A stretch of 11,965 bases of DNA, taken from positions 1 to 11,965 of the forward strand of contig JAJRYL010000371.1 of NCBI GenBank assembly GCA_024275855.1, in the 5' to 3' direction. The stretch comes from Deltaproteobacteria bacterium (GTDB taxonomy: Bacteria; Desulfobacterota; GWC2-55-46; JADFVP01). The first letter of the stretch is position 1, and the number at the start of each line of letters is the position of its first letter. Shown piece after piece: positions 1 through 8,713 of the stretch. The notes under the pieces are model-generated. The model had not been told where the DNA came from. It did no database searches and worked only from the letters and a program-made list of their open reading frames with translations. The translations under genes were made by a program, and so were the position numbers.

Positions 1-8
1 GCTATCAT
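1..8 (-). other. Possible start codon of the next operon gene (cut by window edge)
   Basis: The stop of the GT2 gene forms TAATG on the minus strand, so an ATG (8-6) overlaps the TAA by one base. This is a common re-initiation arrangement and hints that the operon continues beyond the window. Only eight bases are visible, so the gene cannot be identified. Confidence 0.3.
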
Positions 9-1018
9 TACCCGACATTGTTCAGCCCCCCTGCTTTACCCGAACTTCCGGTACCCTTAGGCATGAAAAAAAGGAGCGTGTAGATGCCGAGATTGCGCAA
101 AAATCCGGTTGCCTTGAAACCGTTTTTTATCATTACGCCGATACGTGTAAAGCGCGGAGATGATTGTAAGGAGGCGAAAGCGATAACAGAGCGTTGATCC
201 ATCGGTACGAGCTTCGACCCGTGCGTGGACAAAAAAATAGCGGCCTGGGCGACTACCCGCTTCAGCAGGTCGGCTGTTTTACCGAGGCTGCCGAGACGCG
301 ACAAAAAATAACCGGCAGAATAACTTGTAGAGCCCGCAACGTTACTGCCGTGCTGACGGTAATAGAGGGTCGGGCTGTTAACGCGGCCTATATAACCGAA
401 GGCCGAAGCTACAAGCGCTATCCACCAGTCGTGCATAACCGCCTCCGGCGGTATAGGGGCCGCAAGCCTTCTAAGCGGCCCGTTTACCATAACGGTACAA
501 CCGGTAATGTTATTTAGCAGAAGAAGGTTTTTTAACGTGGTAAGGTCGGGGTTAAGGTTCTGATACTTCCAGAAAGAGCCGGAGACGATTTGAAGGTTCG
601 AGTCGGTCACCGTCATATCCGTATGCACCAATACAGGCACCGGCCCCATCTCGGCCTCTATGTCACGCATCTTTTTTAACGTCAGCTCTATCTTGGTCTC
701 GAACCATACATCGTCCTGATCGCAAAAAAGTGAGTACTCGGCGGTTGAATATTCCAACAGGCTCGAAAAACTTAAAGTCGGCCCAAGCGTACCCCTGTCG
801 TCTTGAATAAACTCTATTCTGTCGGGATAAGAGGCAACGTACTCTTTTATCCTCTTTACGGTTGCGTCGGTAGAACCGTCATCCCTTACCAGCAGACGCC
901 ACTTCTCATGGCTCTGCTTTAGTAATGACTCGATCTGAGGTTCGAGAAAATCAAAGCCGTTATAGGTAGAGAGCAGTATATCTACGGATGGTGAGTTGAT
1001 GGTTTTTGGTGTAGGCAT
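8..1018 (-). CDS. GT2 family glycosyltransferase, rhamnosyltransferase-like
   Basis: 336-residue inverting GT-A enzyme of family 2. Motifs in order: VDILLSTYNG at 12-21, RDDGSTD at 45-51 (nucleotide-binding DDGS), the metal-binding DQDDVW at 100-105 (DxD), NNITGCTVMVN at 169-179, HDWW at 196-199 (usual base region), and YYRQHGSNVAG at 219-229. The DQDDVW...HDWW...QHGSN set is typical of O-antigen enzymes annotated as rhamnosyltransferases (RfbF/RfbN-like). The C-terminal 80 residues contain a hydrophobic, positively charged stretch (about 288-322) that may touch the membrane. The start ATG has an in-frame TAA four codons upstream, and the gene lies 44 nt after rmd. Given the GDP-D-rhamnose genes immediately upstream, transfer of D-rhamnose is a reasonable inference but acceptor and donor are unproven. 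The stop codon is inside the window, so the gene is complete. Confidence 0.9.
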   Translation of the reverse strand: MPTPKTINSPSVDILLSTYNGFDFLEPQIESLLKQSHEKWRLLVRDDGSTDATVKRIKEYVASYPDRIEFIQDDRGTLGPTLSFSSLLEYSTAEYSLFCDQDDVWFETKIELTLKKMRDIEAEMGPVPVLVHTDMTVTDSNLQIVSGSFWKYQNLNPDLTTLKNLLLLNNITGCTVMVNGPLRRLAAPIPPEAVMHDWWIALVASAFGYIGRVNSPTLYYRQHGSNVAGSTSYSAGYFLSRLGSLGKTADLLKRVVAQAAIFLSTHGSKLVPMDQRSVIAFASLQSSPRFTRIGVMIKNGFKATGFLRNLGIYTLLFFMPKGTGSSGKAGGLNNVG

Positions 1019-1062
1019 ATTAACCCGTTATTTTTTACCCGGCCAACGGAAACAGGTAAATT

Positions 1063-2019
1063 CTACTTGCCGGACAAACGGTCGCGCCAGTAATCGAGCA
1101 AATCGAGTAAAGAGGTGTCGAGCGCAAAGGCCGGCGACCAGCCAAGCCCGCCAAGACGCGCGCCGTCTCCGTATATAATGGAGGCGTCCTCCCGCCTCTG
1201 TTTAGAGACGCTGCTCTGTACAACAATCTGTGCGCTCGAAAGGGCTATAAGTCTATTGAGAATAGCGCGAATAGTTATAGGAACGCCCGAGCAGATATTG
1301 TAGGCTAAACCGTGCTCGCCACTTTTACCGAGAGTAATGTAAGCGGAAACAACGTCTCTGACATCTAAAAAATCACGCTGCGGAAAGAGGTTGCCGACAG
1401 TCATTATATTATCCTCGACCAACCCGGCCTCTATTTCAGCTACCTGTCTGGCAAAAGAAGAAAGAACAAAAATATCGGACTGGCGCGGGCCGAAGTGATT
1501 AAACGGCCTGCACCTTACAACCTTTAAACCGTCACGCTTCCAGTACTGGTAGCCTAACATATCCTGCGCTACCTTGCTTACGGCATACGGATTCGACGGT
1601 CTGAGTTCCTGCGCCTCGGTAATAGGCACCTCTGTTTCTCCAACGCTTCCGTACTCCTCGCTCGAACCTATATTGACAAAAACGGTCTCCGGGCTGTGCG
1701 CCTTTACCGCCTCCAACAGGTTGAGCGTAGAGAACAGGTTTACACGAAGGGTCAACGCTGGATCCTTAATAGAAAGAGCCGGAACAGAGAGCGCCGCAAG
1801 GTGGTAGATAGTGTCCGGGCGAACGCTCTTTACTATTTCCGCTACGGTACCGGTATCGAGCAGATCGCACTGAGACAGATTAATCTCGTCTTTAATGGAA
1901 GAAATATTAGAGAATTTATCGTCTAAATGAAGACCGTACAGCTCAACCCGTCCAACAAGGCGCTCAGCCAAGTACGACCCGACAAAGCCGTTTACTCCTG
2001 TTATAAGAACCTTTTCCAC
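1063..2019 (-). CDS. rmd: GDP-4-keto-6-deoxy-D-mannose reductase (GDP-D-rhamnose forming)
   Basis: 318-residue extended SDR predicted to reduce the Gmd product at C4 to give GDP-D-rhamnose. It shows GxxGxxG (G8, G11, G14) in LITGVNGFVGSYLAERL, HLAALSVPALS at 73-83, SSEEYG at 119-124, catalytic Y145xxxK149 and RPFNHFGPRQ at 171-180. That last motif is characteristic of the Rmd branch and differs from the GPNDNF-type motif of GDP-L-fucose synthase (Fcl/WcaG), which argues for D-rhamnose rather than L-fucose. RREDASIIYGD at 275-285 fits the C-terminal substrate site. The start is GTG: an in-frame TGA lies three codons upstream and GGTGAT is 5 nt before it. Placement directly after gmd supports the pathway. 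Related reductases making GDP-6-deoxy-talose cannot be fully excluded from motifs alone. The gene is GC-rich compared with the glycosyltransferase genes upstream. Confidence 0.88.
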   Translation of the reverse strand: MEKVLITGVNGFVGSYLAERLVGRVELYGLHLDDKFSNISSIKDEINLSQCDLLDTGTVAEIVKSVRPDTIYHLAALSVPALSIKDPALTLRVNLFSTLNLLEAVKAHSPETVFVNIGSSEEYGSVGETEVPITEAQELRPSNPYAVSKVAQDMLGYQYWKRDGLKVVRCRPFNHFGPRQSDIFVLSSFARQVAEIEAGLVEDNIMTVGNLFPQRDFLDVRDVVSAYITLGKSGEHGLAYNICSGVPITIRAILNRLIALSSAQIVVQSSVSKQRREDASIIYGDGARLGGLGWSPAFALDTSLLDLLDYWRDRLSGK

Positions 2020-2036
2020 TAAAGATCACCGTAAAT

Positions 2037-2056
2037 AAAAAATACCGCAGCAGTAT
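2037..2056 (-). terminator. Possible weak terminator or attenuator between gmd and rmd
   Basis: On the transcribed strand, ATACTG-CTG-CGGTAT (2042-2056) can fold into a 6-bp stem, one pair being a G-U wobble, with a 3-nt loop. Four further T, one A and three T follow. The stem has little GC, so it would at most thin out transcription before the reductase gene. The rmd ribosome site (GGTGAT, 2025-2030) lies just downstream. Seen by eye only; no folding energy calculated. Confidence 0.25.
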
Positions 2057-2067
2057 CAAAAAAAAGA

Positions 2068-3042
<975 letters not shown>

Positions 3043-3070
3043 TTACCTTTCCAGTAAAAAAACTTGTTAA

Positions 3071-3994
3071 TTATAAACCATTAAGATAGTCAACGGTCAG
3101 GCCAAGCCCCGAGTTAAACCCGACCGACGGCGCCCAGCCGAGCACGCTGTCTGCCCGTGAAATATCGAGTACGTTTACCGGAACGTCAAACGGGCGCGCG
3201 GGCGTAAAACTAACTTCGGGTTTAACGCCTGTTACAGATTCTATCTCGCTTATAATATCGAGCAGCGAAACACCCTTGCCGCTGCCAATATTAAAAAGAC
3301 GAACCTCTCCGGTATACTTTAAAATAGAGATAGTGGCACGTGCGACATCGGTGACATAAATATAGTCGCGCGTAACGGTGCCGTCTCCCCATATTTCAAT
3401 CGGCTCTTTCTTCAAGGCCTTATAGAGAAATACCGTGACCGCGCCCTGAGAGGCAAGAGGGCGCTGCCTCTCTCCGTACGGATTGGATATACGCATTATG
3501 CCGTAATCGAGACCGTAAAGGTGCCGGTACAATCCTAAATACTTCTCTATAGCGAGCTTCTGAATACCGTAAGAGGCTAACGGTTCTGTAGGGTGCTCTT
3601 CGGAAATGAGGCTCGTTTGCGGTATACCGTAAACCGTACCGCCTGAAGAAAAGAAGACAATCTTTTTTACACCCTCTGCCACGGCGGCATCCAACAGGTG
3701 CAGCGTAGAGATAAGGTTCGAAGAGATATCGTATACCGGGTTCTCGTTAGAACCCTTTGGAAGGGTCGTGCTTATGGAGTGAACAATATAATCGATTCCC
3801 TTTACCACCTTTTTAAGATGCGCCTCATTTGTAAAATCGCCCTTTACAAGCTCAACACGGTCAAGAACATGCTCGATGTTGTCTTTCTTAACACCCTCTC
3901 TATCGAATATTCTAACCTCGTACCCCTCATCAAGCAGGGCATCTACCACATGAGAGCCTATAAAGCCGACGCCGCCAAGAACAAGAACCTTCAT
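3071..3994 (-). CDS. NAD-dependent nucleotide-sugar epimerase/dehydratase (extended SDR)
   Basis: 307-residue member of the extended short-chain dehydrogenase family, similar in layout to UDP-glucose 4-epimerases. It shows the dinucleotide-binding GxxGxxG (G7, G10, G13) in LGGVGFIGSHV, an acidic residue ending the second strand (FDR at 30-32), SSGGTVYG at 116-123 and the catalytic Y142xxxK146. The segment MRISNPYGERQRP at 167-179 and RDYIYVTDVARA at 209-220 belong to the substrate-binding half. Which sugar it converts is not decidable here. A 4-epimerase acting on a UDP-hexose is the usual annotation for this type, but a reductase or 4-ketohexose role is possible. It overlaps the upstream glycosyltransferase gene by 4 nt (ATGA) and is followed 34 nt later by gmd, so it belongs to the sugar-supply block. 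The length is normal and nothing looks broken. Confidence 0.85.
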   Translation of the reverse strand: MKVLVLGGVGFIGSHVVDALLDEGYEVRIFDREGVKKDNIEHVLDRVELVKGDFTNEAHLKKVVKGIDYIVHSISTTLPKGSNENPVYDISSNLISTLHLLDAAVAEGVKKIVFFSSGGTVYGIPQTSLISEEHPTEPLASYGIQKLAIEKYLGLYRHLYGLDYGIMRISNPYGERQRPLASQGAVTVFLYKALKKEPIEIWGDGTVTRDYIYVTDVARATISILKYTGEVRLFNIGSGKGVSLLDIISEIESVTGVKPEVSFTPARPFDVPVNVLDISRADSVLGWAPSVGFNSGLGLTVDYLNGL

Positions 3995-6546
3995 CTGTTT
4001 AGCCTCCCCATATTAAACAGCCTTTTCTCTGCCGAGATTTCCGATAGACGGCTCTTGATTAACTTGCCGGTAACCTCAGGGCTCAACCCGGTTCTTATAT
4101 CGTTAGCGGCTCTTTGCCCTACCCGCTTAACAAGCCCTGTGTCTTCATACACGCTGCGCATAAGCTCTGCCGCGTGTTCCACATCCGGTTCCGCCCAGAC
4201 ATTACCTTTTTTATAAGGGCCGTAATCATCGTCGATCTTTACAAGAGAGTACTTTACCGGAAAACTGTTATTCACATTCATAAACTCCATATTGCCCGAG
4301 TACCCGGTAGCTATTACCGGTTTTCCCATATACATGGCCTCGGCAATAGGAAGGCCGAAACCTTCCGAACGATGGAGCGAAACATAACAGTCACTCAATG
4401 AGATTAGGGCGTTAAGCTCATCTTTATCAAAATACTTATCAACAAATTTAATATTAAGCCCTTCGGCCTCTTTAAGAAATTGGTCTCTTGCTCTTTTATT
4501 CGAATTGGAATTCGAACACTTTACTACCAAAAGCGCACCTGAGTCGGAACCGAAAGCAAGTTTAAAAGCCCGCACAATAGCCAACGGGTTCTTTCTTTCA
4601 AAGAAGCTTAAAAAATCGAACATAAAGAAGAAGATAAAACTCTTTTCATTAAGATCGAAGTACGCCCTGTCAACATCTTTTATCTCGTTTACCACAACCG
4701 AAGGCGGTATCTTAACAACGGGCACGGGAGAGACCCTCGAAATAGAGTCGAGGCAAAAATCACTTGCTACCCAAACTTCATTAAAGCACTTAAAGCTATC
4801 TGACCAAATATCCGGAAAAGTTGATAGCTCCCAGTACCAGAATCCTATATTATACCTGTTTAAAAAATACTCGGTACTATTTGTGTTTTGAAAAGTAGCA
4901 ACCGCGTCGGCATTTACATGAATTAAATTGAACCCGTAAGGGTTGTCATCGGTAAAGTCGGTAAAAGTGGTATCTTTCTGCCTCGACGGACTTATAAGGT
5001 TAGTCATTGAAAAAGGGATGCCTGCCTCTTTAATCGCCCTTATATCAGCCCGCACCGCCGCACCGACACCGCTTTCCGAAGTTATGTATCCTGCCACATT
5101 AATACCGAAATCTTCGGGCCTTAGCCTTAGATAGACAGCTTCGGCAGGCTTAAGAGTGCCGCGAGATATCAGCCTGTTACCACCGGACAACAACAACCTG
5201 TTCAGCCTGTCGAAAAAAAGCATGGCTCTTTTATTGCGCCTGCATAAGGGAAAGAGCAACTTACCGGCCAAAGAAGAGGCCGCCTTAATATAACGCATAA
5301 GCCGAAGTTTTAACTGAAACCCGAATTTAGCATCATCAAACGGTACCGTTTGACCTAAAAACCCATCAGTAAGTCCACACTCTTTCCTGTTTACAAGCAC
5401 CCATGAAATAAAAGGCAACTTGCTTGTTCCAAACATATCCGGAAAGGCCGACTGTAAATCGTGTCGGGACTTATATAAAAGATCAAGAGCCCTTGTAATC
5501 TCAGGCACCCCGTTTTTAACAGGCTCATTAAGCCAGTTAAAAAAAGTGTTGGCCCCTTTCGTGATAAACGGGTTTCCGAACCTATTACTTTTATCGCCCA
5601 TATCGAGATAAGCCCTTCTAAGAAAAGAAGGAATCTTTACGCCGTTATCGAAACAATCGAAAACATAAGGCCAACTTTTCATATCATTCCAGCCGCACTT
5701 TAACACACGCTCTCTGTACAACTCAAATAACGGCTCCATTCCGGAAAGCATATTGAGAGTATACCTGTTCTGATGCTTTGACACCGGTTGCATCTTATCC
5801 GGGTTAAAACCGCTGAAGTGAAAAAAATAGGCTGGTTCGCCATTTACCGTATAGCCATCGTCACCGGCTGCAACATCTCTACAGTGGTAGTTCCAGTACG
5901 CTATATTATAACCCGGCTCTCTCAGTATATAAACATCGTCATAAAAGCCCGGCACAAGGTCCATCCATTTCTGGTCGACAAAGATTCCTTTTTCATACGC
6001 CACTATACAACGACTGTGGAGCCTCTTCTGCCACCACCTTACATGCTTCAGAACCGTTTCGTTATTGGCCATGGCAAAAAAGCCGAGGTTATAAGTGCCG
6101 GACAACAGTATGTCGACTTCATTCGGGTGGTAATCATCCTCTATCGGCTCTGTAAGGTGCGGCGTAAGCACCATAGAATTTTTATTAAGAAGCCTCGAAA
6201 GAGGGCCGAGCCGTCCGGTTACCATTATGTCCGGGTCGAGGTATACAAGCTTCTTCATCTTATACTTTACAAGCAGATGCTCAAGCAAGTACGGCTTGGC
6301 GGCCGTATTTAACTCAAGTATTGTGTACTGAAAACAGAACCTGTCGAACTCAGGTATAAGGTACCTCAGCTCTTCTATTTCTATTAGCTTAAACCGCTCA
6401 TCCTTCGGCTCAAAGTAACCGTCTATCTTATCTACCAACAGCACATAAACATCTCCCTTATTAAACTCAAGAAAAGATTCCGTAAGCACACGCGCGTATG
6501 GAAGATAATTTTTTGAAACTATTGTGCAGACAGCCAAGTTACTCAT
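3991..6546 (-). CDS. Two-domain glycosyltransferase (GT-A domain plus GT4 domain)
   Basis: 851-residue cytoplasmic enzyme likely to add two successive sugars. Residues 1-285 form a GT-A domain: CTIVSKNYLPYARVL at 7-21, metal-binding DPD at 104-106 within YLDPDIMV, YNLGFFA at 152-158, VDQKWMDLVPGF at 190-201 and PGYNIAYWN at 211-219. Residues about 340-460 are a helical linker containing SRHDLQSAFPD at 360-370, a stretch common in O-antigen glycosyltransferases. Residues 480-830 form a GT-B domain of GT4 type: GINVAGYITSESGVGAAVR at 481-499, GFWYWELSTFP at 568-578, and the E-x7-E pair E728/E736 in SEGFGLPIAEAM. The ATG is immediately preceded by an in-frame TAA, so it is the first possible start; the ribosome site is poor. 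It begins 34 nt after the previous gene and overlaps the epimerase gene by 4 nt (ATGA). Sugar specificity cannot be deduced; D-rhamnose donors are plausible given gmd and rmd nearby. Confidence 0.9.
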   Translation of the reverse strand: MSNLAVCTIVSKNYLPYARVLTESFLEFNKGDVYVLLVDKIDGYFEPKDERFKLIEIEELRYLIPEFDRFCFQYTILELNTAAKPYLLEHLLVKYKMKKLVYLDPDIMVTGRLGPLSRLLNKNSMVLTPHLTEPIEDDYHPNEVDILLSGTYNLGFFAMANNETVLKHVRWWQKRLHSRCIVAYEKGIFVDQKWMDLVPGFYDDVYILREPGYNIAYWNYHCRDVAAGDDGYTVNGEPAYFFHFSGFNPDKMQPVSKHQNRYTLNMLSGMEPLFELYRERVLKCGWNDMKSWPYVFDCFDNGVKIPSFLRRAYLDMGDKSNRFGNPFITKGANTFFNWLNEPVKNGVPEITRALDLLYKSRHDLQSAFPDMFGTSKLPFISWVLVNRKECGLTDGFLGQTVPFDDAKFGFQLKLRLMRYIKAASSLAGKLLFPLCRRNKRAMLFFDRLNRLLLSGGNRLISRGTLKPAEAVYLRLRPEDFGINVAGYITSESGVGAAVRADIRAIKEAGIPFSMTNLISPSRQKDTTFTDFTDDNPYGFNLIHVNADAVATFQNTNSTEYFLNRYNIGFWYWELSTFPDIWSDSFKCFNEVWVASDFCLDSISRVSPVPVVKIPPSVVVNEIKDVDRAYFDLNEKSFIFFFMFDFLSFFERKNPLAIVRAFKLAFGSDSGALLVVKCSNSNSNKRARDQFLKEAEGLNIKFVDKYFDKDELNALISLSDCYVSLHRSEGFGLPIAEAMYMGKPVIATGYSGNMEFMNVNNSFPVKYSLVKIDDDYGPYKKGNVWAEPDVEHAAELMRSVYEDTGLVKRVGQRAANDIRTGLSPEVTGKLIKSRLSEISAEKRLFNMGRLNR
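4003..4009 (-). promoter_or_regulatory. Shine-Dalgarno GGGGAGG for the epimerase gene
   Basis: Strong ribosome binding site 8 nt upstream of the ATG at 3994, embedded in the end of the large glycosyltransferase gene. It confirms the overlapping start. Confidence 0.6.
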
Positions 6547-6580
6547 TTATGTCAATCCATAACTAAATTATTTATAAACA

Positions 6581-8620
6581 TTACCGTCTTGCAGCAAACC
6601 CGGCTACTTTTTTATATACATCCAGCGTATCTCTGGCACACCGTTCCCATGTAAAAGACTTTGCCTGTTCTATACCGGCCAGTGACATCTTTACTCTCAA
6701 CGCTTCATCTTTAAGAATTTTCTGTAAAGACACTACCATTGCATCTACATCCGTTGGGGTTATCAATACAGCCGCTTCACCGGCAACTTCTGGCATCGAA
6801 GATGTATTGGATGTTATTACCGGAGTACCACACGCCATAGCCTCAAGTATTGGCAACCCGAATCCTTCATAAAGTGAAGGATATACAAAAACCGTGGACA
6901 TTGAATAGAGTGCGCTAATATCTTCTTTGTCTATATATCCGGTAAAGTGAACCCTCTCTTTAATACTTAAATCCTTAACTGTCTTGTAGATATCACTATT
7001 TAACCATCCGCTCGCTCCCGCAATAACCAGCGAATACTCTTTCTGCAATTTTTCCGAAAGTCTGGAGTAAGCATTAATCAATGTCTTTATATTTTTTCGA
7101 GGCTCAAGAGACCCCACAAATAAAATAAACTTTTCCGGCAATTTATATTTTTCTTTAACGGACGCTAAAATAGCGGGTTCGCTTACCGGTTTATACATTG
7201 GGTCAGCCGCAAGGTATGTTACGGTTATCATATCCTCCGGAACATTAAAGTACTGCATAAGATCAGCTTTCGTATGTTCAGAGATTGCAATAATCGCATC
7301 CGCATACTTAACCGCATCTTTTATGCCATGACTACAGTGCCTGATATTTTCTTCCTGATGGCACTCAGGGTGGGTTATCACCGTAAGGTCGTATATCGTA
7401 ACAACCAGTCTTTTATTTTTACGCCTGAAACGTGGCGCGCAAAATGTAGTGCTGTGTACAACATCTACATTTCCAAGCAAATACTCTTTAACCAGAAGAG
7501 ACCTACTTTCCGACCATAAGTACCTTAAGAATTTAACAGGGAAAAAATTGTTAATGGATGGAATCTTAAAGTTATCTGCTGTCGGAATATCAATCTTCTT
7601 AAAATCAGCATTGAAAATATAATAAAAAATCGAGTATAATAAGTATGAATTCTTCTTGTCCACCCTTGCAAGTGCATGCACAAGGTTATACGCATACTGC
7701 CCGACACCCGTCCTTTCACCGGCAACCGGACTATAGTCTATTCCAATTCTCATACGCCTATCGCCCCGCAGCCACGTAAAAAGAGACTGTGCCTTACGTA
7801 ATGGCCAAGTTATGCGCCAGGAGCGACTTGCATATACAGAATTGAGTTCTTCATAAAGTTGTTGAGCTCTGGCTTCAGCCCGCTGGTTATAAGTATCTGC
7901 CAGCTGTTCCAAAGTCACTCCATACTCAGATTCAAATGCCCGACTATTTAAAGCTAACACTTCATCATCAGCGCTTTTTTGAGCTACTACCGCATAATCG
8001 GGGCTTACATCTTTAAGTACGTTTAATAAACTCAGGTTCTCATTACTGGCTATATCTACAGTTTCCTGTAGCCGTAATACTTTAACTCGTTTATACCCAT
8101 AGTAATCAGGTATAAATGATAACAGTTGCGGTGGAATAGGCCGTATGTGTGTCGGGTCAAGATAAAAACTTGACGTACCAACGACAATGTTTTCAGGGTT
8201 TGGCGTTTCAAGAATCAGCACCCCTGCCGGTCTTAATACTCGTAATGACTCTTCTACTAATGTTTGCAGGTCGTCAAATGGAATGTGTTCGGCTATATGA
8301 AAACCTGAAATAACAACTTGGCTTTGATCCGGTAATTTTTTCAAAAAATCGATAGCTTCACCTGTTTGAACAGTAAGACCAAGTTCCCGGCAAGCCTCAA
8401 GCATCCCATCGTCAAGGTCCACCCCTTGAGCGGCAAAACCGTTCTCGCCCAACAGCTCCAACCACTCTCCTCGACCGCAGCCTAAATCTACCGCAGGCGC
8501 ATCAGGATAAATATCTTTAAGGTGTTTGATAAAAGGCAGGTACACCTTAAGCCGACCCTTAATAAGCTCACGAGGGCCCCGGTGTTTTTCCTCAAATGCT
8601 CTATAAAAATCTGAACTCAT
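6581..8620 (-). CDS. Fused SAM methyltransferase and GT4 glycosyltransferase
   Basis: 679-residue two-enzyme protein. Residues 1-215 are a class I SAM-dependent methyltransferase: motif I VDLGCGRGEWL at 44-54, acidic loop GVDLDD at 66-71 and EHIPFDDL at 111-118. The opening FYRAFEEKHRGPRELIKGRL is typical of methyltransferases in O-antigen loci. Residues about 225-262 look helical, possibly a short coiled coil, and end in SRSWRITWPLR (265-275), a motif often found next to glycan-locus domains. Residues 290-679 are a retaining GT-B enzyme (GT4): start-like MRIGIDYSP at 290-298, VGSLEPRKN at 502-510, and the E-x7-E pair E585/E593 in EGFGLPILE. The start is fixed, since an in-frame TGA lies two codons upstream of the ATG; its Shine-Dalgarno is weak (AAGAG). 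M290 could be an internal start or mark the fusion point. Likely role: adding a sugar and a methyl group to the chain, possibly the terminal cap read by Wzt. It lies 93 bp after the radical SAM gene. Confidence 0.9.
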   Translation of the reverse strand: MSSDFYRAFEEKHRGPRELIKGRLKVYLPFIKHLKDIYPDAPAVDLGCGRGEWLELLGENGFAAQGVDLDDGMLEACRELGLTVQTGEAIDFLKKLPDQSQVVISGFHIAEHIPFDDLQTLVEESLRVLRPAGVLILETPNPENIVVGTSSFYLDPTHIRPIPPQLLSFIPDYYGYKRVKVLRLQETVDIASNENLSLLNVLKDVSPDYAVVAQKSADDEVLALNSRAFESEYGVTLEQLADTYNQRAEARAQQLYEELNSVYASRSWRITWPLRKAQSLFTWLRGDRRMRIGIDYSPVAGERTGVGQYAYNLVHALARVDKKNSYLLYSIFYYIFNADFKKIDIPTADNFKIPSINNFFPVKFLRYLWSESRSLLVKEYLLGNVDVVHSTTFCAPRFRRKNKRLVVTIYDLTVITHPECHQEENIRHCSHGIKDAVKYADAIIAISEHTKADLMQYFNVPEDMITVTYLAADPMYKPVSEPAILASVKEKYKLPEKFILFVGSLEPRKNIKTLINAYSRLSEKLQKEYSLVIAGASGWLNSDIYKTVKDLSIKERVHFTGYIDKEDISALYSMSTVFVYPSLYEGFGLPILEAMACGTPVITSNTSSMPEVAGEAAVLITPTDVDAMVVSLQKILKDEALRVKMSLAGIEQAKSFTWERCARDTLDVYKKVAGFAARR

Positions 8621-8713
8621 GCGTCACTCTTAATAGATGTTAGTGAACTGCTGAACTTTGCCACGGTTCCGGTATTCATCAAAAAAACTCAAGGTCTTTT
8701 TTAAAATCAAACA

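Noticed and set aside
3698..4216. 172-codon open frame on the plus strand spanning the glycosyltransferase-epimerase junction
   Set aside because: Antisense to two well-supported genes; no family resemblance.
5788..6312. 174-codon open frame on the plus strand
   Set aside because: Antisense to the GT-A domain of the 851-residue glycosyltransferase, including its DPD motif; no protein-like features of its own.
6550..6555. TTGACA box just upstream of the large glycosyltransferase gene
   Set aside because: No TATAAT-like element at the right distance, and it lies in a 34-nt intergenic gap of a compact operon.
7525..7725. 66-codon open frame on the minus strand, out of frame with the methyltransferase-GT gene
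   Set aside because: Inside the GT4 domain coding region; the sense frame is continuous and carries the family motifs, so there is no frameshift to explain.
8681..8701. A-run/T-run symmetry (AAAAAACTCAAGGTCTTTTTT) as a terminator after the radical SAM gene
   Set aside because: The core bases between the A and T runs do not pair, leaving an A-T-only stem unlikely to terminate transcription.
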